NCBI GenBank assembly: GCA_017555025.1
Contig: JAFZHC010000066.1
Span: 1 to 64,000 of the forward strand
Length of the DNA: 64,000 nucleotides
Origin: Akkermansia sp.
Lineage (GTDB): Bacteria > Verrucomicrobiota > Verrucomicrobiia > Verrucomicrobiales > Akkermansiaceae
Direction of reading: 5' to 3'
The translations under genes were made by a program, and so were the position numbers. The stretch's first letter is position 1. Every line of letters starts with the position of its first letter. Positions 47,797 through 55,955 of this stretch are shown piece after piece. The notes under the pieces were generated by a model. It worked only from the letters and a program-made list of their open reading frames with translations. It did not search any database and was not told the origin of the DNA.

Positions 47797-48540
47797 TCAT
47801 GCATCGTCCAGCGGGTCACGACGGCCTACAGTATCAAACAACGGTCGGTAAGAAGGCAATTTCCAGTTGTGGTGCACAGCCACCATGCGCACAATAAACA
47901 CCATCGCCACACCAAGTATGAACGAAAGCGAATACGAACACCCGAAGAACATGAGCACTTCAAATAATACACATCCGGCAAACGAGGCCGTTGCATACAA
48001 TTCCCCCGGGCGGAAGACATAAGGCACGTTGCCGGTCAGCACATCGCGCAGCACACCACCGGCCACACCCGTGCACACACCCATGCAAATGGACACCAGG
48101 CAAGGGCAGCCTATGCAATGAGCCTTGGCAATTCCCAGCAGCGTAAAGAACGCCATAGCAAAGGCGTCGGCCACGCGAATGGTACCCACAGGAGGCGCAA
48201 TAAAACGAGTGACAAAAAACACAAACAGGCTGGCACCCACAGCGCAATACAGGAATACCACATCGCTGGGGTTAACCCAAAACACCGTAACCGTTGAACC
48301 ATCGGGGCGAGTCAGCCCGGTCAACAACATATCGCGCACGGTACCACCGCCCAGAGAAGCAATGGTGCCGCAGGCAACCACACCGAAGAGGTCCATCCGC
48401 ACCCGGCTCGATGCCGAGGCACCGGCCAAAGCACCTACCACCGAACCGAAAATAGAGCAGAGGTAAAACAGCCAGTGCTGGTCAAATGACTGCACTTCGT
48501 GCAGCGATAACCCGGCAGCAAGCGGCATCATAGCAGACAT
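47797..48540 (-). CDS. TRIC/UPF0126-family membrane channel-like protein
   Basis: The 247-residue protein has seven membrane helices as two repeats, each with a Gly-rich kink: GGGTVRDML and GVAGGVLRDVL. These are the hallmark of the trimeric intracellular cation channel (TRIC) fold, known as UPF0126 or YadS in bacteria. K+ conduction is inferred from the family. The exact start is uncertain (ATG 48540 or a Met nearby). Last gene of the unit after the GYF_2 gene. Confidence 0.88.
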   Translation of the reverse strand: MSAMMPLAAGLSLHEVQSFDQHWLFYLCSIFGSVVGALAGASASSRVRMDLFGVVACGTIASLGGGTVRDMLLTGLTRPDGSTVTVFWVNPSDVVFLYCAVGASLFVFFVTRFIAPPVGTIRVADAFAMAFFTLLGIAKAHCIGCPCLVSICMGVCTGVAGGVLRDVLTGNVPYVFRPGELYATASFAGCVLFEVLMFFGCSYSLSFILGVAMVFIVRMVAVHHNWKLPSYRPLFDTVGRRDPLDDA

Positions 48541-48555
48541 ATCAATACCTCATAC

Positions 48556-48909
48556 TTAACGAACAGCTCTGGCAAGCAGCCACACGGCTATTGCTACCAG
48601 GATGAAGGGCCAAGCCACGCTCAGCACACCCAGCACCAAGAGCACAAAGACTACCGCCACGGCACCCATCAGCACGAGATTACCGGTTGACATATTGCGG
48701 GTAAGCAGCTTCCAGAGGCTGGGGTTAGCCTCCTCCTCTTCTTCTTCGCGCAGGTCGGTAGACCCCAGCGGGCGCCAGGTGGAGGAATCCTCCCGGCGCA
48801 CCCAGGTCTTATTATCAATCCGGCCGGAGGAGCGCAGCTGTACCAGCTCGTTCCCGGTTACAGGACCGATTTTCTCTTCACCGGTATCGTAGTAATACTT
48901 GTGGGCCAT
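48556..48909 (-). CDS. GYF_2-domain membrane protein
   Basis: The 117-residue protein begins with a GYF_2 (DUF4339) domain: KYYYDTGEEKIGPVTGNELV and WRPLGSTDL. Such domains bind Pro-rich peptides or simply other proteins. A hydrophobic region of about 45 residues (LVLMGAVAVVFVLLVLGVL, then a second helix) anchors it. It follows lpdA by 18 nt. Its partner is unknown. Confidence 0.8.
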   Translation of the reverse strand: MAHKYYYDTGEEKIGPVTGNELVQLRSSGRIDNKTWVRREDSSTWRPLGSTDLREEEEEEANPSLWKLLTRNMSTGNLVLMGAVAVVFVLLVLGVLSVAWPFILVAIAVWLLARAVR

Positions 48910-48927
48910 CAGTCGTCAGCAGAGGGT

Positions 48928-50313
48928 TCAGCCGTGAATTGCCAGTCCGTCAGCAGCAAGCACCGCCTCGTGAATAGCCTCCGAAAGCGTCGGGTGGGCA
49001 TAAATCATTGCCTTCATGTCGGCATCGGTCAACTCGCTGCTCATAGCCAGCTCCGGCTGAGTAATCATCTCAGTCGCGCTGTCACCCATGATATGAGCAC
49101 CCAGCAGCTCACCGTTTTCCTTGCCGAAAATCAGCTTCACAAAGCCCTCCGTCTCACCGGCGGCTACAGCCTTGCCAATACCCAGGAAGGGGAACTTGCC
49201 AACTTTGTACTCCACACCGGCCTCCTTAAGCTCGCGCTCACGCTTACCTACGCTGGCCACCTGCGGGTGGCAATAAGTACACCCGGGTACAAAAGAAGGC
49301 TGCTTGGGCTTATACTCGGGGTCAAACATACCCTCCACAGCCTGCTCTGCTTCGAAGCTGGCCGTATGGGCAAGCATGATGCCGCCAATGCAGTCACCCA
49401 CGGCGTATACACCGGAAATGCTGGTGCGGTATGCCTCATCCACCTTAATGAAACCGCGCTCCGTAAGCTCCAGGCCATTCGCCTCGGGCACCACAGGAAC
49501 CACACCGATGGCCACCAGGCACACATCAGCCGTAATCTCCTGCAGCTTACCATTTTTAGCCGTAATGGTGGCTGTTACGCTATCACCATTATCCTTCAGG
49601 CTCTCCACCTTAGCACCGGCCATGCAGGTGATACCCTGCTTCTTGAAGGAACGCTCCATAGCGGTGCAGACGTCATTGTCTTCGTTGGGGAGGATTCGGG
49701 GAAGAGCCTCCACCAGAGTTACCTTCGTACCGAAGCAATGGTACACATAGGAAAGCTCAGTACCGATGGCACCGGAGCCGATAACAATCATGCTTTCGGG
49801 GCGGGAGGGCATTACGAGTGCATCCTTGCTGCCGATAATCGTCTTGCCATTGAAGGGGAAAGCGGGCACCTCGCGCGTACGGGCACCGGTGGCTATCAGA
49901 ATGTTGGCACCCTCAATGGTGCTCACCGTGCCATCGGCAGCCGTTACCTCCACCTGACCGGGTGCCACAATACGAGCCGTACCGGCTACCTGATCAATCT
50001 TGTTCTTTTTGAACAGGAAAGCAATGCCATTGGAAAGACGCTCCGACACAGCACGACTGCGAGCGATAACTGCGGGCCAGTCCACACTCATCTCGCCGCA
50101 AGAAATACCGTATTCAGCGGCATGTTTGGCCATCGTGTTGTACACCTCGGCATTCTTCAGCAAAGCTTTCGTGGGAATGCAACCCCAGTTCAGACAGGTA
50201 CCACCCAGATTCTCCTTCTCCACACACACCACGCTCTTGCCCATCTGTGCTGCACGAATAGCGCCCACATAACCGGCAGGGCCACCACCAATCACTATCA
50301 AATCGTAACTCAT
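48928..50313 (-). CDS. lpdA: dihydrolipoyl dehydrogenase
   Basis: The E3 flavoprotein reoxidises lipoyl groups of 2-oxoacid dehydrogenases and the glycine cleavage system. The 461-residue protein has the FAD loop VIGGGPAGYVGA, the redox disulfide Cys40/Cys45 in GGTCLNWGCIPTK, an NAD-binding GSGAIGTEL, and the His-Glu pair in YAHPTLSEAIHE. The start is fixed by a promoter whose -10 ends 6 nt before the ATG. No E1 or E2 genes are adjacent, so its complex is unspecified. Confidence 0.97.
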   Translation of the reverse strand: MSYDLIVIGGGPAGYVGAIRAAQMGKSVVCVEKENLGGTCLNWGCIPTKALLKNAEVYNTMAKHAAEYGISCGEMSVDWPAVIARSRAVSERLSNGIAFLFKKNKIDQVAGTARIVAPGQVEVTAADGTVSTIEGANILIATGARTREVPAFPFNGKTIIGSKDALVMPSRPESMIVIGSGAIGTELSYVYHCFGTKVTLVEALPRILPNEDNDVCTAMERSFKKQGITCMAGAKVESLKDNGDSVTATITAKNGKLQEITADVCLVAIGVVPVVPEANGLELTERGFIKVDEAYRTSISGVYAVGDCIGGIMLAHTASFEAEQAVEGMFDPEYKPKQPSFVPGCTYCHPQVASVGKRERELKEAGVEYKVGKFPFLGIGKAVAAGETEGFVKLIFGKENGELLGAHIMGDSATEMITQPELAMSSELTDADMKAMIYAHPTLSEAIHEAVLAADGLAIHG

Positions 50314-50319
50314 GCCACC

Positions 50320-50348
50320 ATTTTACTCCTTTACTCGTCGGCATGCAA
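50320..50348 (-). promoter_or_regulatory. leaderless-type promoter of lpdA
   Basis: On the minus strand TTGCAT (50343-50348), 17 nt, TAAAAT (50320-50325), then exactly 6 nt to the ATG at 50313. Confidence 0.75.
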
Positions 50349-50359
50349 CCCGAAAGCAC

Positions 50360-50401
50360 GCCCCTGCACGCACGTGTGTGTCATGCAGGGGCGCTTTTTT
50401 T
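50360..50401 (+). terminator. strong hairpin with T run on the plus strand, upstream of lpdA
   Basis: GCCCCTGCA (50360-50368) pairs with TGCAGGGGC (50384-50392), followed on the plus strand by a run of seven T. Both neighbouring genes run on the minus strand, so as written it would stop antisense transcription. For leftward transcripts it is only a hairpin preceded by A residues. Confidence 0.65.
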
Positions 50402-50444
50402 CGGTCATGTTCACTCAGCATTTTTTCGACCTGAAAAATCGTAA

Positions 50445-51278
50445 TCAACCCACCTCACCATCCGAGCTCCGAACCTCATCCCGGCGGCGATGCCAACACT
50501 CGCGCACAAACTTCCACATACCCATTACGGCACACAGGCAAAGTTTCGGCAACCAACAGATGACTTTCACCGTCACACATGGGAACAAGCATACCGCACC
50601 CACCAACAAAGCAAGAACAGCCAAGCTCAGCACGGGATGGTCCCACATCCAAGTGGCGGCATTGCTCAGCTTCTCCACAAAGTCCGCCGGGCTCTCACTC
50701 GTCATCACCATGGTGACGGCAGCCCCCAGACCGACAAATTTCGCAGCCTTCAGCACTTCATCCAGCTTGGACGGCGACATTTTAGCCAGTCGCTCCGCTG
50801 CCTCTTCACCGCCTTCCCGCACCATGAGTACCATCGTCTTGCAATCATCTGCCCCAAGACCGAACTTGCGGGTACACATGGACAGGTACTGAGCGGATTC
50901 ACGGTTCATGGCACCCAGAGCGGAAGCCACCTCCGCATCCGGACAAAGTCGAAGGGTATTCTCCGCAATATTAGTATGCCTGAGCAGGGCCTCCGCAGCA
51001 TCATCACCCAACGAATGAACCAGTTGGACTCGCTCGGGATGACGAGCCAAGGTCACAACGGCATCGTCCCCATAGTTCCTGACCAATCGCGCCCAGGTCG
51101 GTGACTGTTCCGCCAATTCGCCTACAAGGTTACGTGCCGCTTTGCCGCCGCCGGACGTAACTACCCGCACCAGGCTCCGAAGCCCGGAGTCGAGCACCCC
51201 GCCCTGAGCCTCGCCGCCACACCAAATCATGACGGCCATCAACGGAACAACCAACATATAAGCAATTTTTTTCAGCAT
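50445..51278 (-). CDS. signal-bearing helical-repeat membrane protein (cassette gene B)
   Basis: From ATG 51278, which has AAAGGAG at good spacing, the protein has 277 residues. A signal peptide (IAYMLVVPLMAVMIWCGGEAQG) leads to an alpha-helical region with repeat-like units: LVRNYGDDAVVTLARHPERV is followed by LVHSLGDDAAEALLRH and others, about 21 residues apart. Two or three hydrophobic segments follow (GLGAAVTMVMT, LSLAVLALLVGAVCLFPCVTV, then LPKLCLCAVMGMW), and the tail is basic, then acidic. No family is recognised. It is 26 nt after the stop of the upstream partner, and both probably come from the promoter at 52209. Confidence 0.65.
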   Translation of the reverse strand: MLKKIAYMLVVPLMAVMIWCGGEAQGGVLDSGLRSLVRVVTSGGGKAARNLVGELAEQSPTWARLVRNYGDDAVVTLARHPERVQLVHSLGDDAAEALLRHTNIAENTLRLCPDAEVASALGAMNRESAQYLSMCTRKFGLGADDCKTMVLMVREGGEEAAERLAKMSPSKLDEVLKAAKFVGLGAAVTMVMTSESPADFVEKLSNAATWMWDHPVLSLAVLALLVGAVCLFPCVTVKVICWLPKLCLCAVMGMWKFVRECWHRRRDEVRSSDGEVG

Positions 51279-51304
51279 AATGATAATCTCCTTTCTGACT
51301 GATA

Positions 51305-52147
51305 TTACTTCCACTCCTGTGCGCGCTTCTCCAGAACGTCAAACATCGATTGCTCAAACTGAGCCCGTAAGGAGGCAGCACTCTGCGTCAGTTGTTTATT
51401 CAGTGCCGCCTCAATTTCCGGAGTCGGGTCCGTAAATATATTGACCAGAATCGCTACGACACCGCCGACAACGGTAGAGATACCGAAGGTCGCCCAACCC
51501 GAAACAGCCGAGGCCGACAGAATACCGGTCGTCACTGCCATATTGGTAGCAACCGAGGCCAAAATCTCAGCCCCCACCTCTGCTCCGATTGTGTACATTA
51601 ACTGCTTCCAAATTACCTCGTTCATCCCCTGCGGGGCGGAACCCGAGTTCATCGCAACAGCATTACCCTTCTCCGCCTCACCGATAACCGGTCGGCCCAG
51701 CTTATCAGCCATGATGTTCTCCTGCTCCATCCAGTCTTTCACGACCAGAGCAGTCGCCTGTGCCACAACCTGCGAAGTCTCCAGCTCATCGTAAAGAGCG
51801 CTCTTCACCTTTTGGCTCATCCACTCTTTCACCTCTTCCTCACTGTTCCAAATTGTCTTCCACGTCGCGTTAAACCCCGTCAAATCATCGGCCAATTCTT
51901 CCACACGAGAACCGCGAGCAAGAATGGCGCGCTCCAGTGCCGCTCCATGAGCATAGACAGACTTGCGGCAATTCATATACCCCTCCTTCAAAATAGGAGA
52001 GGAATCGACCGTAGTCTCTGCCGCGATGATTCCACCCGACGGGCCATCCGTCTTGCATACCTCGTACACACCGGCACCGATGGTGCCCAGTATGAGAGCG
52101 CTCAACATACCATAACGAAATAGGGATTTCTTCTTGTCTGTATTCAT
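51305..52147 (-). CDS. membrane protein with internal hydrophobic hairpin (cassette gene A)
   Basis: From ATG 52147 the protein has 280 residues. An N-terminal membrane helix (LSALILGTIGAGVYEVC) is followed by a long amphipathic helical region (GSRVEELADDLTGFNATWKT, EEEVKEWMSQKVKSAL), then a hydrophobic hairpin of about 50 residues (GAEILASVATNMAVTTGIL plus TFGISTVVGGVVAILVNIF), and finally an amphipathic helix (LTQSAASLRAQFEQSMFDVL). This resembles pore-forming or membrane-inserting helical proteins, but no family is recognised. The promoter sits 61 nt upstream of the start. Confidence 0.65.
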   Translation of the reverse strand: MNTDKKKSLFRYGMLSALILGTIGAGVYEVCKTDGPSGGIIAAETTVDSSPILKEGYMNCRKSVYAHGAALERAILARGSRVEELADDLTGFNATWKTIWNSEEEVKEWMSQKVKSALYDELETSQVVAQATALVVKDWMEQENIMADKLGRPVIGEAEKGNAVAMNSGSAPQGMNEVIWKQLMYTIGAEVGAEILASVATNMAVTTGILSASAVSGWATFGISTVVGGVVAILVNIFTDPTPEIEAALNKQLTQSAASLRAQFEQSMFDVLEKRAQEWK

Positions 52148-52208
52148 AGTCTTATTTTTGCTGAGCGTTTGTGTCGCTTTTGCGATTTCTTGTTGCAGCG
52201 ACGAGAGA

Positions 52209-52237
52209 TTTATATCACCGATGTAGCACTTGGTCAA
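52209..52237 (-). promoter_or_regulatory. promoter of the two-gene cassette
   Basis: On the minus strand TTGACC (52232-52237), 17 nt, TATAAA (52209-52214), within an A/T-rich region with a TTTTTT run upstream of the -35. The leader of about 55 nt contains a small hairpin (TCGC/GCGA). Confidence 0.7.
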
Positions 52238-52307
52238 GAAAAAATATAAGATATTTATCTTTTTTGCTACTTTTCAATTTTATTGCGATTTTTCTCAAAA
52301 AACGACT

Positions 52308-52338
52308 AAAAAAGCACTGCCGAACTACCGGCAGTGCT
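52308..52338 (-). terminator. terminator of the second M3 peptidase gene
   Basis: A perfect 10-bp stem (AGCACTGCCG with CGGCAGTGCT, 52313-52322 and 52329-52338) is followed on the minus strand by TTTTTT. It separates the peptidase gene from the two-gene cassette. Confidence 0.9.
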
Positions 52339-52363
52339 GAAAAGAAATCCGACGCAAGAGCGC

Positions 52364-54580
52364 TTATTTGATAAGCCCCTGAGCCTGAAGGAGAGCATCC
52401 GGGTTGGGGTCGCGCTCCATGAAATCGCGGTAGACCTCTGCAGCGGGCTTGCTATCACCCTTGCTGAGCACGGCCTTGCGGAAGGCTGCGCCGGTGGCAG
52501 GGTTCATGATACCCTCTTTCTTAAAGCGGGTGAAGGCATCCGCCGAGAGCACCTCGGCCCACTTGTAGGAGTAGTAGCCGGCAGAGTACCCACCGGTAAT
52601 GCAGTGGGTGAGATGGCGCATGAAGGAGGGTGCACTGACAGACATTGGCAGGCGCCAGGAGTCGAGCAACTGGTTAGTAACCAAGTCGAGGCTCTTGCCC
52701 TTGAACTTCTCGTCGTAGTTCATGTGCATCTCGAGATCAAGCTTGCCGTAACAAAGCTGCCCCATGTTGTCGGTACCGGGCATGAAATATCGGCTCTTCT
52801 GCAATTTCTCGATAAGCTCGGCAGGCATGGGCTCACCGGTCTCGTAATGAACGGCGTACTGAGCAATACCCTCGGGGTACCAGGTCCAATTCTCAAAGAG
52901 TTGACTAGGCAGCTCCACGAAGTCCCAGGCAACGCTGGTACCACAATGAGCCTGCAGCTCTGTATCGCCCAGCATGCAGTGCATCATGTGGCCAAACTCA
53001 TGGAAAATGGTCTCAATATCGTAGTGTGTAAAGAGGGCGGGTTTGTCCTCTGTGGGGGTGGTGAGGTTGCCTACCAGGCAGGCAAGGTGGGGGTCGTGCG
53101 GGGCACCATTCTCACCGGCGCGACCATAGCGAAGGGGCATGACCCAGGCACCGGCACGCTTGCTGGCACGCGGGAAGAGGTCCATGTAGAAGGTACCAAG
53201 GTGAGCACCGGTCTTGTTGTCTGTCACCTTAAACACCTTGACCTCGGGATGCCATACTTCCACCACACCCTCGGGGCAGGTCTCACCCGCCTCCAAACAG
53301 GCGGAGGGCAGCTCAGCAAAGCTGATATCGAACAGATGGCTGTAGATGGCAAACATTCCATTAACCACATTGTCTGCTCGGTGGTAGGGACGCAGCTCCT
53401 CGGGGTCGAAAGCGTATATCTCGCGCGACATCTTGTTGAGGTAGTAGCGACGGTCCCAAGGGTCAATAAACATAACATTGCGCCCCTCCTTGGCGGAGAT
53501 ATACTCCAACAGCTGGCGGCACTCCTCGCGGAAAGCCGGCAGCACCTTCTCTGCCATGTTGTCGATGAATGCCATGGCATTGTCGCCACCACCCACCATG
53601 CGGCGGTGCGTGGTCATGTCAGCATAGGTTTTAAAGCCCAGCAGCTCAGCCAACTCGCTGCGCAACTCCATCACGCGAGCCACAACGGGTTCGTTATCCC
53701 ACTCACCCACAGCACCGATGGTGTTCTGCCCCTCCCAGCACATCTTGCGGGTGGCCTCCACCTCACAATCTCGCAGAACTGAGCCCACGCTCGTGAAATC
53801 AAGAGTAATGAGCCAGGCGGGATTTTCTTCGCTGCCGAAGCCACGCGCCTCAGCATCCGCCTGAGCCTTGCTCATCCAATCATCGCTCATGCCGGCAAGC
53901 TCAGCCTTATCAACAATGAGAAGTTTCCAAGCATTGGTGCTATCAAGCACATTCTTACCGAACTTAAGAGTCAACTCGGAGAGCTCTCGCTCAATCTCAG
54001 CCTTGCGGGCTTTTTTATCCGCCGGCAAATCAGCGCCGCTGTCCACAAAGCTATCAACCGTCTGCTGCACAAAGCGCTGCTTAGCCGGGGAGAGCTCCTT
54101 CACCCACGGCTGAGCTGCGGCACTCTTAATAACAGCCCACAGCTTCTCATTGGCTACAATGCTGGCATCGAACGCAGTCAACTCAGGAATAAGCCCTTCC
54201 TGAGCATTTCGCAGCTCTTCATTATCCATCACAGAAGAGAGATGGTACATATAGCCCTGCACCTGCCCCAGCTCATCGCTGGCCTGATTAAGAGCAAAGA
54301 AGGTATTTTCAAAGGTCGCTTCTTCGGGGGTGATACGGCAAATGGCTTCAATGCGCTCGTAGGCTTTGGCAAGAGCAGCACGAGTATCGGCCACACCCTG
54401 CTGCGGGGTCATCTGCGACCAGGCAGGATATGGTTGATCTTGGAAAAACGGATGCGTAAGCTTTTGCTGAACAACTTCCTGTTGAATGGCTGTAACGGCC
54501 CCGGCGGTTTCCTCGGCCTGCAGCATGCTCAACCCGGTCAGGGCACATACTGCGGTAATGAGTATAGTCTTTGTCGTCAT
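52364..54580 (-). CDS. second secreted M3-family oligopeptidase
   Basis: The 738-residue protein is a full-length paralogue of the peptidase at 42942-45137. It has a signal peptide (ILITAVCALTGLSMLQAEE) and the zinc motif HEFGH in TIFHEFGHMMHCML. The C-terminal YYSYKWAEVLSADAFTRF segment is shared. It should degrade short peptides in the periplasm. Unlike its paralogue it stands alone, with its own promoter (54636-54664) and terminator (52308-52338). Confidence 0.9.
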   Translation of the reverse strand: MTTKTILITAVCALTGLSMLQAEETAGAVTAIQQEVVQQKLTHPFFQDQPYPAWSQMTPQQGVADTRAALAKAYERIEAICRITPEEATFENTFFALNQASDELGQVQGYMYHLSSVMDNEELRNAQEGLIPELTAFDASIVANEKLWAVIKSAAAQPWVKELSPAKQRFVQQTVDSFVDSGADLPADKKARKAEIERELSELTLKFGKNVLDSTNAWKLLIVDKAELAGMSDDWMSKAQADAEARGFGSEENPAWLITLDFTSVGSVLRDCEVEATRKMCWEGQNTIGAVGEWDNEPVVARVMELRSELAELLGFKTYADMTTHRRMVGGGDNAMAFIDNMAEKVLPAFREECRQLLEYISAKEGRNVMFIDPWDRRYYLNKMSREIYAFDPEELRPYHRADNVVNGMFAIYSHLFDISFAELPSACLEAGETCPEGVVEVWHPEVKVFKVTDNKTGAHLGTFYMDLFPRASKRAGAWVMPLRYGRAGENGAPHDPHLACLVGNLTTPTEDKPALFTHYDIETIFHEFGHMMHCMLGDTELQAHCGTSVAWDFVELPSQLFENWTWYPEGIAQYAVHYETGEPMPAELIEKLQKSRYFMPGTDNMGQLCYGKLDLEMHMNYDEKFKGKSLDLVTNQLLDSWRLPMSVSAPSFMRHLTHCITGGYSAGYYSYKWAEVLSADAFTRFKKEGIMNPATGAAFRKAVLSKGDSKPAAEVYRDFMERDPNPDALLQAQGLIK

Positions 54581-54635
54581 AGCTGATGGTTAGTAAAAAA
54601 CTTTCAGTCTGTATATCAGACACACGAACGGGTGT

Positions 54636-54664
54636 ATTCTATCAAAATTTCTCTGTCATGACAA
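54636..54664 (-). promoter_or_regulatory. promoter of the second M3 peptidase gene
   Basis: On the minus strand TTGTCA (54659-54664), 17 nt, TAGAAT (54636-54641). Leader of about 50 nt. The rest of 54581-54827 is A/T-rich with no gene that I can see. Confidence 0.7.
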
Positions 54665-54827
54665 CAATTAAGTGCCACCCTATCGAGTAGTAATTAATGA
54701 ACAAAAATCCTCCAAACCGTACAAGCAATTAACCTGCAAGAAATAACAAACAAAAAAATAATCCGACACCCGCCGCTCAAGGCAAATAGGCAGGCTAATT
54801 TTTTAAACGAAAAAACAGCAACAAAAG

Positions 54828-55313
54828 TTACCAGCTCCCCTTGTTGAAACGGGAGACCTCTCGACGCGCCTCCATCATTTCCACCCGAGCCTTAAGGTCA
54901 TAGCGCTGGTCACGGTGCGTCTTGCCACGTCCGGTACCGATTTCAGCCTTCACCTTACCGTTTTTCCAGTAGAGGCGCAACAGAGGAAGAGCAAAGCCCT
55001 TCTGCGCCTGCTGAATCTCTAATTTTAGAATCTCGCGCTTGTGCATGAGCAAACGGCGGGGACGCTTAGCCTCGTGCTGAAACCACTTACCGGCCGTCTC
55101 CCAAGGTTGAACATCACAGCCATAGAGAAAGAGTTGCCCCTTCTCTACACGGGCGAAAGCATCAGAGATATTCACTCGCCCCTCACGGATGGACTTAACC
55201 TCAGTACCCCGCAATTCAATACCACACTCGTGCTTGCCGAGAATTTCATAATCTCGACCTGCTTTTTTATTGCTCGCAATAAGCGAAGACTGAGGAGCCG
55301 GTTTTTTAGCCAT
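54828..55313 (-). CDS. smpB: SsrA-binding protein SmpB
   Basis: SmpB carries tmRNA into stalled ribosomes for trans-translation. The 161-residue protein has the family core KKAGRDYEILGKHECGIELRGTEVKS-type segment (split here as NKKAGRDYEIL and GIELRGTEVKSIREG), then NISDAFARV and a basic tail (RGKTHRDQRYDLKARV). The tmRNA gene itself is not in the window. Confidence 0.96.
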   Translation of the reverse strand: MAKKPAPQSSLIASNKKAGRDYEILGKHECGIELRGTEVKSIREGRVNISDAFARVEKGQLFLYGCDVQPWETAGKWFQHEAKRPRRLLMHKREILKLEIQQAQKGFALPLLRLYWKNGKVKAEIGTGRGKTHRDQRYDLKARVEMMEARREVSRFNKGSW

Positions 55314-55339
55314 AGCAGAAAATGAAAAGCGGGAAGTTT

Positions 55340-55383
55340 TGTAATGAAAAGACCCGACAACCGGAGATTGACCGGCAGCCGGG
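55340..55383 (-). terminator. terminator of rpoZ
   Basis: On the minus strand CCCGGCTGCCGG (55372-55383) pairs with CCGGTTGTCGGG (55353-55364), a 12-bp stem with one mismatch and two G-T pairs, followed by TCTTTTCATT. Confidence 0.7.
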
Positions 55384-55405
55384 CCTGCTTCAGAGAAGAT
55401 TAGCT

Positions 55406-55717
55406 TTACAGCTCGATAGAGGCCGTAATGGTGCGGTCATCCTCAGAGACATCCTCCGAGCCGCTCAAATCAATGAAGAGATCGTCCTCCAGATCAGCGC
55501 CGGAAATGTGAGACTCCTCGTCACCGGCCTCGCGCCACATGATTTTACCCTCAACAATCTCAGTAAGGGCGATATCACCACTGCCCATCTCGGGGGTGGT
55601 GGGCACGTAGGGGTCAGAGCCCTGATTCAACTGCTGCACACGCTTGGATACGATATTGACCAGCAACTGGTTATCGCCTACAATCTGAGCAGCTTTCTCG
55701 ATGAGTTCAACTTTCAT
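55406..55717 (-). CDS. rpoZ: RNA polymerase omega subunit
   Basis: Omega helps fold and assemble the beta-prime subunit. The 103-residue protein shows the family pattern: NQLLVNIVSKRVQQLNQG, then ALTEIVEGKI. The conserved region is about 65 residues, and the remainder is a strongly acidic tail (GADLEDDLFIDLSGSEDVSEDD) not typical of E. coli omega. The tail may contact DNA-binding surfaces or be specific to this phylum. It faces ssb divergently. Confidence 0.8.
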   Translation of the reverse strand: MKVELIEKAAQIVGDNQLLVNIVSKRVQQLNQGSDPYVPTTPEMGSGDIALTEIVEGKIMWREAGDEESHISGADLEDDLFIDLSGSEDVSEDDRTITASIEL

Positions 55718-55759
55718 GGATGGAAAAATGGTCTGTTCCCACAGCCCGTGGGGTGGTGC

Positions 55760-55788
55760 ATTATACTATGCAGCCTACTGAAATGCAA
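55760..55788 (-). promoter_or_regulatory. promoter of rpoZ
   Basis: On the minus strand TTGCAT (55783-55788), 17 nt, perfect TATAAT (55760-55765), with GCTTGC context. Leader of about 35 nt. Confidence 0.75.
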
Positions 55789-55840
55789 GCCTATAATCGC
55801 GTCAACAAGTAAAAAAGACGGTCTTCTTCTCTCTTTTTGC

Positions 55841-55870
55841 TTGCCAAGAGGGGTAAATGGCGGGTAGAAT
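55841..55870 (+). promoter_or_regulatory. promoter of ssb
   Basis: TTGCCA (55841-55846), 18 nt, TAGAAT (55865-55870), with TTTTTGCTTGC context. The leader of about 80 nt runs to the ATG at 55956. Confidence 0.6.
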
Positions 55871-55955
55871 AAGCGCGAAACATACTTCCTGCCGTGAGCC
55901 TACCGGCCTGAGCGGGATTCTTATACTCCGAACGTTATATTACACACTCACGATT

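Noticed and set aside
48901-50892. 663-codon plus-strand frame across lpdA and the next gene
   Set aside because: It runs antisense over two well-supported genes, including their promoter, and shows no family motif.
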